Source: Shinella yambaruensis (GTDB lineage Bacteria; Pseudomonadota; Alphaproteobacteria; Rhizobiales; Rhizobiaceae). Taken from it: a DNA stretch of 64,000 nt. Positions 38,655 through 46,633 of this stretch are shown piece by piece. Below the pieces are notes generated by a model. The model did not search any database and was not told the origin of the DNA. It was given only the letters and a program-made list of their open reading frames with translations. The translations under genes were made by a program, and so were the position numbers. Where the stretch lies: positions 248,001-312,000 of the forward strand of contig NZ_JALJCK010000006.1 of assembly GCF_022899355.1 (NCBI RefSeq). The letters are read 5' to 3'. Each line of letters begins with the position of its first letter. Position 1 is the first letter of the stretch.

Positions 38655-39485
38655 ATGGCGGCGGAGCCGACCCTGATCGAGGATCCCGCCGATCCGCGCA
38701 TCGCGGGTTTCGTCTCGATCCGCGAGCGCGACCTGACGGGCCGGGACGGACTGTTCATTGCCGAGGGCACGGTGGTGCTGCGCATGCTCGGCGGGGTTTC
38801 GGCCCGCAAGAACGGGTTTGCCGCCGAGGCCATCCTGCTGCTCGAAAACCGCCTTGCAGGCGTTGCCGATGTGCTGGCCTCCTTCCCGGAGACAGTGCCG
38901 GTCTATGTCGCCTCGGCCGCGGTCTTCGATGCGATCGCCGGTTTCAACATGCATCGCGGCGTGCTGGCGCTCGGCCGCAAGCCGCCGCCGGAACAGGGGG
39001 CCGCGCTTCTCGGCCGCCTGCCGGAAACGAGCCTCGTGCTTGCGGGCTGCGGCCTGTCCAACCATGACAATGTCGGCGCGATCTTCCGCAATGCCGCCGC
39101 CTTCGGCGCGGATGCGGTGTTCCTCGACGAGACCTCCTGCGATCCGCTCTACCGCAAGGCGATCCGCGTCTCCGTCGGCTCGGTGCTGAGCGTGCCGTTT
39201 TCCCGAGGCCCCGGCGCCGAGGCCATGCTCGCCGGCCTTGCGGAAAGAGGATTCGAGATCTGGGGACTCTCGCCGCGCGGTGCGGTGCCGGTGGCGGAGA
39301 TCCCGGCTGCGCGGTGCATCGCGCTCGTGCTCGGCACGGAGGGCGAGGGGTTGCCGGAGGCCATTCTTTCCTCCTTCCGCACGGCGCGCATTCCGCAGCG
39401 GCCGGGGCTCGACAGCCTGAACGTGGCGACGGCGAGCGGCATCGCGCTCTACCAGATCGCGCTTGCCATGGGGCGTATCGCGTAG
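38655..39485 (+). CDS. TrmH-family RNA 2'-O-methyltransferase
   Basis: 276 residues of the SPOUT knot fold. The N-terminal part is an RNA-binding substrate domain. The knot motifs are visible: LSNHDNVGAIFRNAAAFGAD (motif 1), LVLGTEGEGLPE (motif 2) and LNVATASGIALYQI (motif 3), where S-adenosylmethionine binds. It methylates tRNA or rRNA; the target position cannot be read. It starts 6 bases after the small membrane protein. Confidence 0.92.
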   Translation: MAAEPTLIEDPADPRIAGFVSIRERDLTGRDGLFIAEGTVVLRMLGGVSARKNGFAAEAILLLENRLAGVADVLASFPETVPVYVASAAVFDAIAGFNMHRGVLALGRKPPPEQGAALLGRLPETSLVLAGCGLSNHDNVGAIFRNAAAFGADAVFLDETSCDPLYRKAIRVSVGSVLSVPFSRGPGAEAMLAGLAERGFEIWGLSPRGAVPVAEIPAARCIALVLGTEGEGLPEAILSSFRTARIPQRPGLDSLNVATASGIALYQIALAMGRIA

Positions 39486-39520
39486 GCGCTCGCAGGCCCT
39501 TCCGTTGTTCGCAGTGCCCC

Positions 39521-39904
39521 TCAGCAGCGAACGCCGTCCCACAGTTCGTTCGGCCCGCCGGTCTGGTCCTGCCATGTGCCGGTGAAGCCGTTGAAATCCG
39601 GGCTGAGGGTGATGGAGAGCTTGCCGCTGCCGTACATGTCCTGCCAGTCGAGCGTGCGGGCAAGGCCCTCGCCGGGCGGGTCCTCGCTCAGGGTGCCCGA
39701 GGTTCGGCCGCCGCCGTCGACGAATTCATAGGTTCCGCCCAGCCGGCCGTCGCCGGCAAGCTTCAGCACCGTGATCGCCTCGACCAGCACGCCGTTGCTC
39801 CAGAGGCGGCCGCAATAGCGCCCGTCGATGCTGGCTGCCTGTCTGGGCGAGGGGGCCGTCGCGCCGGTGACGCCGATGAGCAGGGCCAGGATTGCTGCCT
39901 TCAT
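39521..39904 (-). CDS. Small exported protein (DUF2147-like)
   Basis: 127 residues with a signal peptide (AAILALLIGVTGATAPS) and a small beta domain: DGRYCGRLWSNG, then KLAGDGRLGGTYEFVDGGG, WQDMYGSGKLSITL and WDGVRC. The paired cysteines near both ends may bridge. The pattern resembles the lipocalin-like small exported families, but assignment is weak. It is convergent with the methyltransferase gene. Confidence 0.65.
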   Translation of the reverse strand: MKAAILALLIGVTGATAPSPRQAASIDGRYCGRLWSNGVLVEAITVLKLAGDGRLGGTYEFVDGGGRTSGTLSEDPPGEGLARTLDWQDMYGSGKLSITLSPDFNGFTGTWQDQTGGPNELWDGVRC

Positions 39905-39928
39905 CTCGCACTCCTCCGCCGCGACAGG

Positions 39929-41077
39929 CTATGCTTCGTCGCGGCCGATCCGCTCGCGCACGCGCTGGGCAAGGCTGCGCTCATCGCCGTCGAGGGCGGG
40001 GTCGATCGTGGCGATAAGATCGTGCACCGGCGAACCGGCACCCTCGCGGGTAGCGGTCAGCACGATCATCTTGCTGGCGAGATCGGCCATCTCCTCGCGC
40101 AACGCCGCATCGTTCTCGCCGGTCTTCGCCGCCATCAGCCGTTCGGAGAGGGCGGTACCCTGGTTGCGCACGTCCTCTTCCAGCGCGGCGATGTCGATCG
40201 GCGGCGGTGCGACCTTGTCGGCACGCCGGGGCGAGGGCCGGCTTGCGGCGATGGTGCGGGCAAGCTCCGTGGAACGCACGGCCTTCACCGCTTCCTTGTT
40301 TTCCGCTGTCAACGTCTTCACCTTGTCGCGCAGGCGGTTGATTTCCGCGATGCGCCGTTCGATCGCATTGTCCTTGTCGGCACTGCCGGCAAGCTCGCGC
40401 GTCAGCCGTGTTTCGAGCTGGAGCACGCGGCCCTCCTCGCGCGACAGGCGCACTTCCAGGGCCTTAGCGCTCTGGTTCGCCGTCTTGAGATCCTCGCGCA
40501 GCCTGTCGCGCTCGTCCTTGAGATTGCCGATCCGGCTCTTCAGGTTTTCCATCGTCGTGTCGCGGGTGGCGAGATCGATCTTCATGGCGTCGAGATCGGC
40601 TTCGAGGTGGTGGATGCGGGCGTGAAGCGCCTCGATATCGGCTACCTTGCCGCGGATTTCACGGTCCGCGGTCGCGAGCGCAGTCTTGAGCTGCTCGCCC
40701 TTCATTTCCTCACGCCGCAGGGCGGAGCGCATATCGCCGGCCTCGATGTTCATGTCGGCGATCTGGGCGTGCAGTTCGGCATTTTCCGTGCCGATCGCCG
40801 CGGCCTGCGCCAGCAGCTTCTCGTTGCGCACCATTTCCAGCGTGTGTTTTTCCCGTTCGCGGCGTATCCCTTCCGACAGGCGGGCGTTTTCCGCGGCATA
40901 GGCGGCGCGGGCCATGTCCTTCTGGGCACGCACCTCCTGCGGGCTCAGCGGCATGGTGGCGCGCATGCGGTTCTCGGTGAACTTGACGATGCGCTTCTGG
41001 ACGGCCGGCGCGACGAGCAGGCCGGTCAGCGTGGCGGCGAGAAAGCCGAGCGCGAAGAGAAGGGCATACTCGATCAC
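39929..41077 (-). CDS. Membrane-anchored coiled-coil protein of unknown function
   Basis: 382 residues. A single N-terminal membrane span (ALLFALGFLAATLTGLLVAP) is followed by about 240 residues of near-continuous coiled coil (for example LHHLEADLDAMKIDLATRD in its LIHHLEAD form) and then a proline-rich linker and an acidic helical tail. Similar membrane-anchored coiled-coil proteins appear in rhizobia without a known role. It could be a scaffold or division protein; this is inference. It lies alone between two exported-protein genes. Confidence 0.75.
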   Translation of the reverse strand: MIEYALLFALGFLAATLTGLLVAPAVQKRIVKFTENRMRATMPLSPQEVRAQKDMARAAYAAENARLSEGIRREREKHTLEMVRNEKLLAQAAAIGTENAELHAQIADMNIEAGDMRSALRREEMKGEQLKTALATADREIRGKVADIEALHARIHHLEADLDAMKIDLATRDTTMENLKSRIGNLKDERDRLREDLKTANQSAKALEVRLSREEGRVLQLETRLTRELAGSADKDNAIERRIAEINRLRDKVKTLTAENKEAVKAVRSTELARTIAASRPSPRRADKVAPPPIDIAALEEDVRNQGTALSERLMAAKTGENDAALREEMADLASKMIVLTATREGAGSPVHDLIATIDPALDGDERSLAQRVRERIGRDEA

Positions 41078-41214
41078 GGGTCCACTCGTTCCAAAACTGG
41101 CCCCAAACGGGCTCGAACGAGCCCACTATAGCGGCTCGTCCAACCTTGCGGGAGGGGCCCTCCACCAGAAATCAACTCTCGGTTAACCGGACGGGCGAGG
41201 GCGCCCTTTCATTC

Positions 41215-41793
41215 TCAGAAGGGATTCCAGGTCGGCTCGCGCGTCAGCTTCAGGTAGCCGGCATTGATGCCGAGGCGGGCGCCGACGCCGGTGCGGATCG
41301 GCACGAGCACGACGTCGCGGTTGACGTTGACCTGCATGCCGACGCCGGCGATCACATAGGCCGAGCCGGAAACGCCGCCGTAGCGCTCGTAGAGCGAATT
41401 GACGTCGGGCAGGTTGTAGACGAGCATCATGGTGCGGCTGCCCTGGCCGCCCCAGTCGAGGCCGAGCGACGGGCCCTGCCAGAACACCGAATGCTGGCCG
41501 GCATTCTTTGTGTTGAGCGTGCCTTCGCCATAGGTCAGGCCCGCGACGAAGGCGCCGGACCCTTCCTGGCCGAGGATATAGCCGTTGGGCAGGCCGTAGG
41601 ATTCGAAGGCGCGTTCGACCACCTTGGCAAGGCCGCCCGAGGTCGAGCCGAAGAAGCCGTGGCCAGCGTCGACGATCTCCTGCATGGAATATTGGCCGTT
41701 CTGCTGCGCCTGTGCCGGCAGAACCGTGAAAAGCGCCAGGATCGCCGCTGTTACGATCCTGAGCGCGATCGTGACCAGATTTGAAACACCCAT
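41215..41793 (-). CDS. eipA: EipA-like envelope integrity protein (DUF1134)
   Basis: 192 residues from the chosen ATG. A signal peptide (ALRIVTAAILALFTVLPAQA) is followed by the DUF1134 domain: EIVDAGHGFFGSTSGGLAKV, GYILGQEGSGAFVAGLTYGE, GQHSVFWQGPSLGLDWGGQG and YVIAGVGMQVN. Brucella EipA is a periplasmic barrel needed for envelope integrity and virulence and is controlled there by CtrA. An ATG 21 bases upstream would put acidic residues ahead of the signal and is less likely. It stands beside the chpT-ctrA cluster. Confidence 0.85.
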   Translation of the reverse strand: MGVSNLVTIALRIVTAAILALFTVLPAQAQQNGQYSMQEIVDAGHGFFGSTSGGLAKVVERAFESYGLPNGYILGQEGSGAFVAGLTYGEGTLNTKNAGQHSVFWQGPSLGLDWGGQGSRTMMLVYNLPDVNSLYERYGGVSGSAYVIAGVGMQVNVNRDVVLVPIRTGVGARLGINAGYLKLTREPTWNPF

Positions 41794-42012
41794 GTCCCGC
41801 TCGCCTTCCTTCATGTATCGGCCCCGTTCCATGCTGCAATTTGATCCGATCGTCTTAACAATCGGTTTACCAAATGTGGTGTCATTATGGCTGTCTTCAA
41901 ATCGGGCACGCCTCGCGCAATTCCCGCGTGCTATGCGTCGCGCAGGATGCCCGCGAATGTGCCCATGCTAGGGCCGTCCGCGTGAAGTGATGCGTGGATC
42001 TGGGAGAAATTT

Positions 42013-42666
42013 ATGGCGAAAAATCCGAACCTTACGCTGACCGGTCCCGACCTGGCAGCGCTTCTGTGCAGCCGTGTCTGCCATGACGTCATCTCGCCTG
42101 TCGGGGCGATCAACAACGGGCTGGAGCTGCTTGACGAGGGTGGCGCCGATGCCGACGCGATGGACCTCATCCGCACCAGCGCGCTCAATGCCTCCGTGCG
42201 GCTGAAATTCGCGCGGCTTGCCTTCGGCGCCTCCGGCTCGGTCGGTGCGTCGATCGACACGGGCGAGGCCGAAAAGGCCGCGCGCGATTTCGCCGCCGCC
42301 GAGAAGAAGACGGAGATCACCTGGACCGGGCCGCGTGCCATCGTCGCGAAGAACCGGGTCAAGCTGCTGCTCAACCTGTTCCTCGTCGCCTACGGTGCCA
42401 TTCCGCGCGGCGGCTCGATCGACGTGACGCTCGACAATCCGGAATTCGACGCCACCTTCAAGCTCGTCGCCAGGGGCCGTATGCTGCGCGTGCCGCCGAA
42501 GTTCACGGAAATCCTCTCCGGCACGCCGGAAGAGGCGGTCGATGCCCATTCCATCCAGCCTTATTACACCGTGCTGCTCGCCGATGAGGCGGGCATGGCG
42601 CTCGACGTCGCCGTGAGCCCCGAGGAGATCGTCTTCTCGGCCCGGGTCGTTCCGGCCTCGGAATGA
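42013..42666 (+). CDS. chpT: Histidine phosphotransferase ChpT
   Basis: 217 residues. The N-terminal helical pair carries the phospho-accepting histidine H24 in LCSRVCHDVISPVGAINNG, the ChpT signature. The C-terminal part is an ATPase-like fold that does not bind ATP (a degenerate kinase shape). ChpT passes phosphate from the hybrid kinase CckA to CtrA and CpdR in alphaproteobacteria. It is followed by a receiver-only gene on the same strand and then convergent ctrA. Confidence 0.92.
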   Translation: MAKNPNLTLTGPDLAALLCSRVCHDVISPVGAINNGLELLDEGGADADAMDLIRTSALNASVRLKFARLAFGASGSVGASIDTGEAEKAARDFAAAEKKTEITWTGPRAIVAKNRVKLLLNLFLVAYGAIPRGGSIDVTLDNPEFDATFKLVARGRMLRVPPKFTEILSGTPEEAVDAHSIQPYYTVLLADEAGMALDVAVSPEEIVFSARVVPASE

Positions 42667-42781
42667 TCGATGGCGGCCATGGCCCGTTAACCATGGCCGC
42701 TAACGCTTTGTTTGCCAGTCGGCGGTAGAGTTGCACCTTGTATTGTTCCCGCTTAACGGGCGGGAGACCTAGGAGCAGCGA

Positions 42782-43144
42782 ATGCAGCGGTTGATGATCG
42801 CCGATGGTTCCGACGTCGTCCGTAAGGTCGGCAAACGTATTCTCTCCGGTTTCGATTTCCTTGTGCTGGAAGCGTCGAGCTCGCTGGAAGCCCTTGTGCG
42901 CTGCGAGGCGGAGCTGCCCAATATCCTCATCGTCGATTCGACGATGGACGGGGCTCTCGAACTCATCGGCAATGTCCGCAACCTGCCGCAGGGCAAGTCG
43001 GTGCGCATCTACTACTGCGTGGTCGAGGCGGACCTGAAGAAGATGATGATGGGCAAACGCGCCGGCGCGGACGACTTCCTGCTCAAGCCCTTCGACCGCA
43101 AGATCCTGACCCAAGTCTTCGGCAGCCTCTCGGCCGCCGCCTGA
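42782..43144 (+). CDS. Single-domain response regulator
   Basis: 120 residues, a receiver domain only. The phospho-acceptor is D52 in LIVDSTMDGAL, the lysine is in FLLKPFDRKI, and a T/S-like residue is absent where CPYY-like 'YYCVVE' is seen. The N-terminal acidic pair is reduced to ADGSD. No output domain is present. It lies between chpT and ctrA, so it may accept phosphate from ChpT as an alternative target, like CpdR or DivK. That role is inference; the domain is clear. AGGAGC precedes the ATG. Confidence 0.85.
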   Translation: MQRLMIADGSDVVRKVGKRILSGFDFLVLEASSSLEALVRCEAELPNILIVDSTMDGALELIGNVRNLPQGKSVRIYYCVVEADLKKMMMGKRAGADDFLLKPFDRKILTQVFGSLSAAA

Positions 43145-43171
43145 GACGACGACCACCGGACTGACCGTTTG

Positions 43172-43206
43172 AACGCGGCCGCTCTTGAGGAGCCGGCCGC
43201 GTTTTT
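43172..43206 (+). terminator. Intrinsic terminator after the response regulator
   Basis: AACGCGGCCG (43172-43181) pairs with CGGCCGCGTT (43194-43203), followed by TTT to 43206. Confidence 0.85.
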
Positions 43207-43251
43207 CGTTTGTCGATGTCTCGCCCCGCCCACAACCAACTCGAACAAAGG

Positions 43252-43275
43252 AAAACCCGCCGGCAAGCGGCGGGT
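43252..43275 (-). terminator. Intrinsic terminator of ctrA
   Basis: ACCCGCCG (43255-43262) pairs with CGGCGGGT (43268-43275). On the minus strand TTTTCC follows the stem. It lies 36 bases past the ctrA stop. Confidence 0.75.
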
Positions 43276-43310
43276 CGAAATCTTGAGCGGAAAAGGGGAG
43301 GAGGACCGGG

Positions 43311-44009
43311 TCAGGCGCTTTCGAGATAGTCGCCGTCGGGCTCGCGCAGCACATAGCCGCGGCCCCAGACCGTCTCGATATAGTTCGCGCCGCCGGCGGC
43401 GTTCGCCAGCTTCTTGCGCAGCTTGCAGATGAAGACGTCGATGATCTTCAGTTCCGGCTCGTCCATGCCGCCGTAAAGGTGGTTCAGGAACATTTCCTTG
43501 GTGAGCGTCGTGCCCTTGCGCAGCGAGAGCAGCTCGAGCATCTGGTATTCCTTGCCCGTCAGGTGGACGCGCTGGCCGCCGACCTCGACCGTCTTGGCGT
43601 CGAGATTGACGATGAGCTCGCCGGTCGAGATGACCGACTGGGCGTGCCCCTTGGAGCGGCGTACGATGGCGTGGATGCGGGCGACGAGCTCGTCCTTGTG
43701 GAACGGCTTGGTCATGTAGTCGTCGGCGCCGAAGCCGAGGCCGCGCACCTTGTCCTCGATGCCGGCCATGCCGGAGAGGATGAGGATCGGCGTCTTGACC
43801 TTGGACAGGCGCAACGTGCGCAGAACCTCGTAACCCGACATGTCGGGCAGGTTCAGATCGAGCAGGATGATATCATAATCATACAACTTGCCGAGATCGA
43901 CACCTTCCTCGCCGAGGTCGGTGGTATACACATTAAAACTTTCGGACTTCAGCATCAGTTCGATGCTCTGCGCCGTCGCGCTGTCGTCCTCAATGAGTAG
44001 AACCCGCAT
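43311..44009 (-). CDS. ctrA: Cell-cycle master regulator CtrA
   Basis: 232 residues, OmpR-type. The receiver has acidic pair EDD at 7-9 and phospho-acceptor D51 in [14 protein letters not shown]. The winged helix contains the CtrA-specific segment [20 protein letters not shown]. CtrA controls division, motility and replication timing and is phosphorylated by CckA through ChpT and inhibited by SciP, both of which are encoded nearby. A 527-base region upstream holds GANTC and TTAA clusters for control by CcrM and CtrA itself. Confidence 0.98.
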   Translation of the reverse strand: MRVLLIEDDSATAQSIELMLKSESFNVYTTDLGEEGVDLGKLYDYDIILLDLNLPDMSGYEVLRTLRLSKVKTPILILSGMAGIEDKVRGLGFGADDYMTKPFHKDELVARIHAIVRRSKGHAQSVISTGELIVNLDAKTVEVGGQRVHLTGKEYQMLELLSLRKGTTLTKEMFLNHLYGGMDEPELKIIDVFICKLRKKLANAAGGANYIETVWGRGYVLREPDGDYLESA

Positions 44010-44536
44010 ATCTGTCCCCTTTTCCGCCGCTCAAGGTACCTGGCCCCCTACGCGATACGGATCCAGTCGTTGCCTGATTTGGAGGCTGCCACGAATTGGT
44101 TAACAAATCCTGATTCCCTTTGGCAAGGTGTATCGATCTGTTAATTATTTTAGGCAGCCCCCTGATTTCATGGATGAATCGGAAATGTGACTCTTAAACT
44201 GTCTCTTTAAGAAGCACGGTTAACCGACTCTTTCGACTCATCAATGTGACGCACCCGTTTTTTAGCGAACCGCATTTACTGAGCCTTAAATCATCGCACC
44301 TATGATTAACGATGCCCGTAAACGAAAGGTTACCAGCGGTAGGGTTTTATTAATATCGCTGAATTTTTTCGCGGGCCCGGCGCGTTTTGCCGGGTTTCGG
44401 GCTCAATGCCGGTCTCCGGCGTGCGGTGAAACGCCGCGCTTCGGGCACTGATTTGGAATGCCGGGTGAACGGTTGCCGTGTTTTGGCGGTCGTTCGCTCC
44501 AATGCCGGGGTCTCGCTATCCACGGGAGTATTGCGT
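44010..44536. promoter_or_regulatory. ctrA/fliJ divergent control region with GANTC cluster
   Basis: This 527-base AT-rich gap contains five GANTC sites in 128 bases: 44112, 44176, 44189, 44226 and 44235 (first bases). It also holds TTAA half-sites, among them CTTAAA and TTTAAG separated by 7 bases (44193-44211) and TTAACC at 44220. GANTC is methylated by CcrM, and TTAA pairs are CtrA sites. This region likely drives ctrA and the FliJ-like gene, both cell-cycle controlled. No gene is seen inside it. Confidence 0.65.
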
Positions 44537-44887
44537 ATGAAGTCGCGTGAGAGCCTAGTTCGCCTGAAGGAATTTCAGGTGAAAGAGAAGAGGCGGCAGC
44601 TGGCCCAGCTTCAGTTGATGATGTCTGAATTCGAACGGATGTCGAAGGAACTGGAAAGCCAGATCGCCATCGAGGAAAAGAAATCCGGGATCACCGATCC
44701 CAACCACTTCGCTTACCCCACCTTCGCCAAGGCGGCGCGCCAGCGTTCCGACAACCTCCAGGTCTCGATCCGGGAACTGAAGGTGCAGCAGGACGCGGCC
44801 GAACTGGCGCTGGAAGAGGCGGAGGCGGAGTTCGCCAAGGCTTCGGCGCTCGAAGAGCGCGACAACGCGGTCCGGCTGCGCGCCTGA
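44537..44887 (+). CDS. FliJ-like flagellar protein
   Basis: 116 residues, nearly all coiled coil. The start MKSRESLVRLKEFQVKEKRR and the long heptad pattern with basic N-terminus match FliJ, the flagellar export chaperone that contacts FliI and FlhA. Frame continuity upstream for 50 codons lacks conservation, and ATG at 44537 has GGGAG before it. Position opposite ctrA fits motility control by CtrA. A perfect terminator follows, so fliI is not adjacent. Confidence 0.75.
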   Translation: MKSRESLVRLKEFQVKEKRRQLAQLQLMMSEFERMSKELESQIAIEEKKSGITDPNHFAYPTFAKAARQRSDNLQVSIRELKVQQDAAELALEEAEAEFAKASALEERDNAVRLRA

Positions 44888-44901
44888 CCCGGTCCGGTTC
44901 T

Positions 44902-44957
44902 GAAGAACCCTCGCGAGCGGCCGAAAGACCGCTCACGAGGGCTCTTCGCGTTTTTTT
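44902..44957 (+). terminator. Intrinsic terminator of the FliJ-like gene
   Basis: GAAGA, CCCTCG and GAGCGG (44902-44920) pair with CCGCTC, CGAGGG and TCTTC (44929-44947) around a short loop with single-base bulges. Seven T residues follow at 44951-44957. Confidence 0.9.
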
Positions 44958-44971
44958 GAGGGGAGACCGTG

Positions 44972-45253
44972 TCAGAGATTGACGACGTCGTGCCATTCCT
45001 TGTGGCGCATGGCCTGCGCGCGGAAGAACGGGCAGAGCGGCATGATCTTCCAGCCGCCCTTGCGTGCCTCTTCCACCGCATGGGCCGCCAGGGCTTGCCC
45101 GACGCCCTTGCCGCGCAGCGCATCCGGCACGCCGGTATGGTCGACGATGACGAGCTGCGGGGAGGCGCGTGAATAGGTCACCTCCGCCTCGTGCCCGTCG
45201 ACGGTGGCGGAATAGCGGCCCTTCGAGCCGGTCTCTTCGCTCGTGATGTCCAT
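44972..45253 (-). CDS. Small Gcn5-type N-acetyltransferase (YjdJ-like)
   Basis: 93 residues, too short for standard GNAT. It matches the small YidJ/YjdJ group: ATVDGHEAEVTYSRASPQLV, HTGVPDALRGKGVGQALAAH (the acetyl-CoA loop) and KIMPLCPFFRAQAMRHKEW. The substrate is unknown. ATG at 45253 follows GAGGACC. It is convergent with the FliJ-like gene, whose terminator's T-run ends 15 bases away. Confidence 0.88.
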   Translation of the reverse strand: MDITSEETGSKGRYSATVDGHEAEVTYSRASPQLVIVDHTGVPDALRGKGVGQALAAHAVEEARKGGWKIMPLCPFFRAQAMRHKEWHDVVNL

Positions 45254-45394
45254 GATGGTCCTCGCTCTCGTTGCTTTGGTGCCATCCTTTCCTGTCCTGC
45301 GCCCTCCCGCAACCGTGCAGGATGTGAACAGACTGTGCTGCATCCGCGTCGCCGCGGTGCTATGCAGGGGCATCGAAACCAGCGATGACCTGCC

Positions 45395-45856
45395 ATGATC
45401 CTTGTCGTTCCCGCCCTTCTCGTGTTCTCTGCGCTGTTCCTCGCCTTCGGCCTCGTCCTGCCGCTCGTGCGTTTCGAAAAACTCTACTTCTTCGACGAGA
45501 CGCCCTCGCTGATCGATATCGTCGTCTCGCTCTGGGGGCAGGGGAGCGGGGGGCTTGCGGTGCTCGTTGCGCTGTTCTCCATCGTTTTCCCGGTGATCAA
45601 GCTCTTCGCGATCGCGCTGGAGGCGACCGCGCCGACGCCGCCGGAGGACAAGGCGAACTGGCTCGCCCGGCTGCTGCCCATCCTTGGAAAATGGTCGATG
45701 ATGGATGTGATGCTGGTGGCGCTCGTCATCGTCGCGGCGAAGACGAGCGGCATGGCCTCGGCCTTCACCCAGCCCGGCCTCTGGTTCTACGCCGCCTCGG
45801 CGATCATGACCGGCCTTCTGCAGATGAAGCTGCGCCCGACCGAGCGCGGCGCTTGA
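45395..45856 (+). CDS. Paraquat-inducible protein A-like membrane protein
   Basis: 153 residues with four membrane spans: VVPALLVFSALFLAFGLVL, a second near GLAVLVALFSIVFPVIKLF, a third at VMLVALVIVAAKTSGMA, and a fourth at FYAASAIMTGLLQ. The segment LGKWSMMDVMLVALVI is the PqiA/YebS signature. Half-length members like this occur in rhizobia. PqiA-type proteins belong to lipid-transport (MCE) systems at the inner membrane. No MCE partner is adjacent, so its role is uncertain. Confidence 0.8.
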   Translation: MILVVPALLVFSALFLAFGLVLPLVRFEKLYFFDETPSLIDIVVSLWGQGSGGLAVLVALFSIVFPVIKLFAIALEATAPTPPEDKANWLARLLPILGKWSMMDVMLVALVIVAAKTSGMASAFTQPGLWFYAASAIMTGLLQMKLRPTERGA

Positions 45857-45921
45857 CCCCTCAAACGAAACTACGGCCGCGCGGGGCGCAGCCGTAGGGG
45901 TCTTGATCGGAAATGAAACGG

Positions 45922-46197
45922 TTAGTGGCGGTACTGCTGAATGCGCGTGGTGCGCAGGCCGGCAAGGCCGTGATCGTTGATGGAGGACTGCCAGGAGAGG
46001 AATTCTTCGACCGTCAGCGTATAACGCTCGCAGGCTTCTTCGAGGCTCAAGAGCCCGCCACGTACGGCGGCGACGACTTCTGCCTTCCGGCGAATCACCC
46101 AGCGCCGCGTGTTGGCCGGCGGCAGATCGGCGATCGTCAGGGGGCTGCCATCGGGGCCGATGACGTATTTAACGCGGGGTCGTATCAGATCGGTCAT
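45922..46197 (-). CDS. sciP: CtrA inhibitor SciP (DUF1153)
   Basis: 91 residues. The start KYVIGPDGSPLTIADLPP, the basic segment NTRRWVIRRKAEVVAAVRGG and the HTH after it (LLSLEEACERYTLTVEEFLS) are SciP signatures. SciP binds CtrA and blocks its contact with RNA polymerase after replication starts. Its presence 1.9 kb from ctrA keeps activator and inhibitor linked. It is convergent with the PqiA-like gene and has a 436-base gap upstream. Confidence 0.93.
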   Translation of the reverse strand: MTDLIRPRVKYVIGPDGSPLTIADLPPANTRRWVIRRKAEVVAAVRGGLLSLEEACERYTLTVEEFLSWQSSINDHGLAGLRTTRIQQYRH

Positions 46198-46633
46198 TGG
46201 ACTCTCTACATAAACTCAAGACCATATGCCGGGGACTGTAGCCCGCCACATTTAAGATTTGCCTAAACGCATGCTAACAATTTTCTAATCTTTTGAGCGG
46301 CTTCGCCCGTTGTACCCGGGGCTGGAAGCCCTGGCTTCCCTTACGTTTGCCATGCTCGCCCTGCGCAACACCCGCATGGGAGCCATGCAAATATTTCATT
46401 TCCCTTTTATTCAAATCCTGCTAATACGCCCCCAAATTTAAGGGCGGCGTCGATGGATGCCACCGGAAGCCCTAGGATGCATCACCATGAATTTCCTCCG
46501 CGAGCTGTTCCCAGTCGGGATATGGCTTCCGCGGCGTTTTTCGTCGCCGCTCTTGTGAAGGGGTGCGCCTTAAATTTTCCGGATCGAGAATGCACCCGAG
46601 CCCGGCCTTCGCGCCGGCTGTTGGAAACGGAAA
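46198..46633. other. Gene-free gap upstream of sciP and a LuxR gene
   Basis: An AT-rich half (46240-46310 and 46385-46445) alternates with GC-rich sequence. One perfect hairpin, GGAAGCC with GGCTTCC (46324-46339), has a 2-base loop. Half-sites such as TTAAGA and CTAACA are present. Promoters for both divergent genes must be here; no coding frame is convincing. A small RNA cannot be excluded. Confidence 0.4.
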
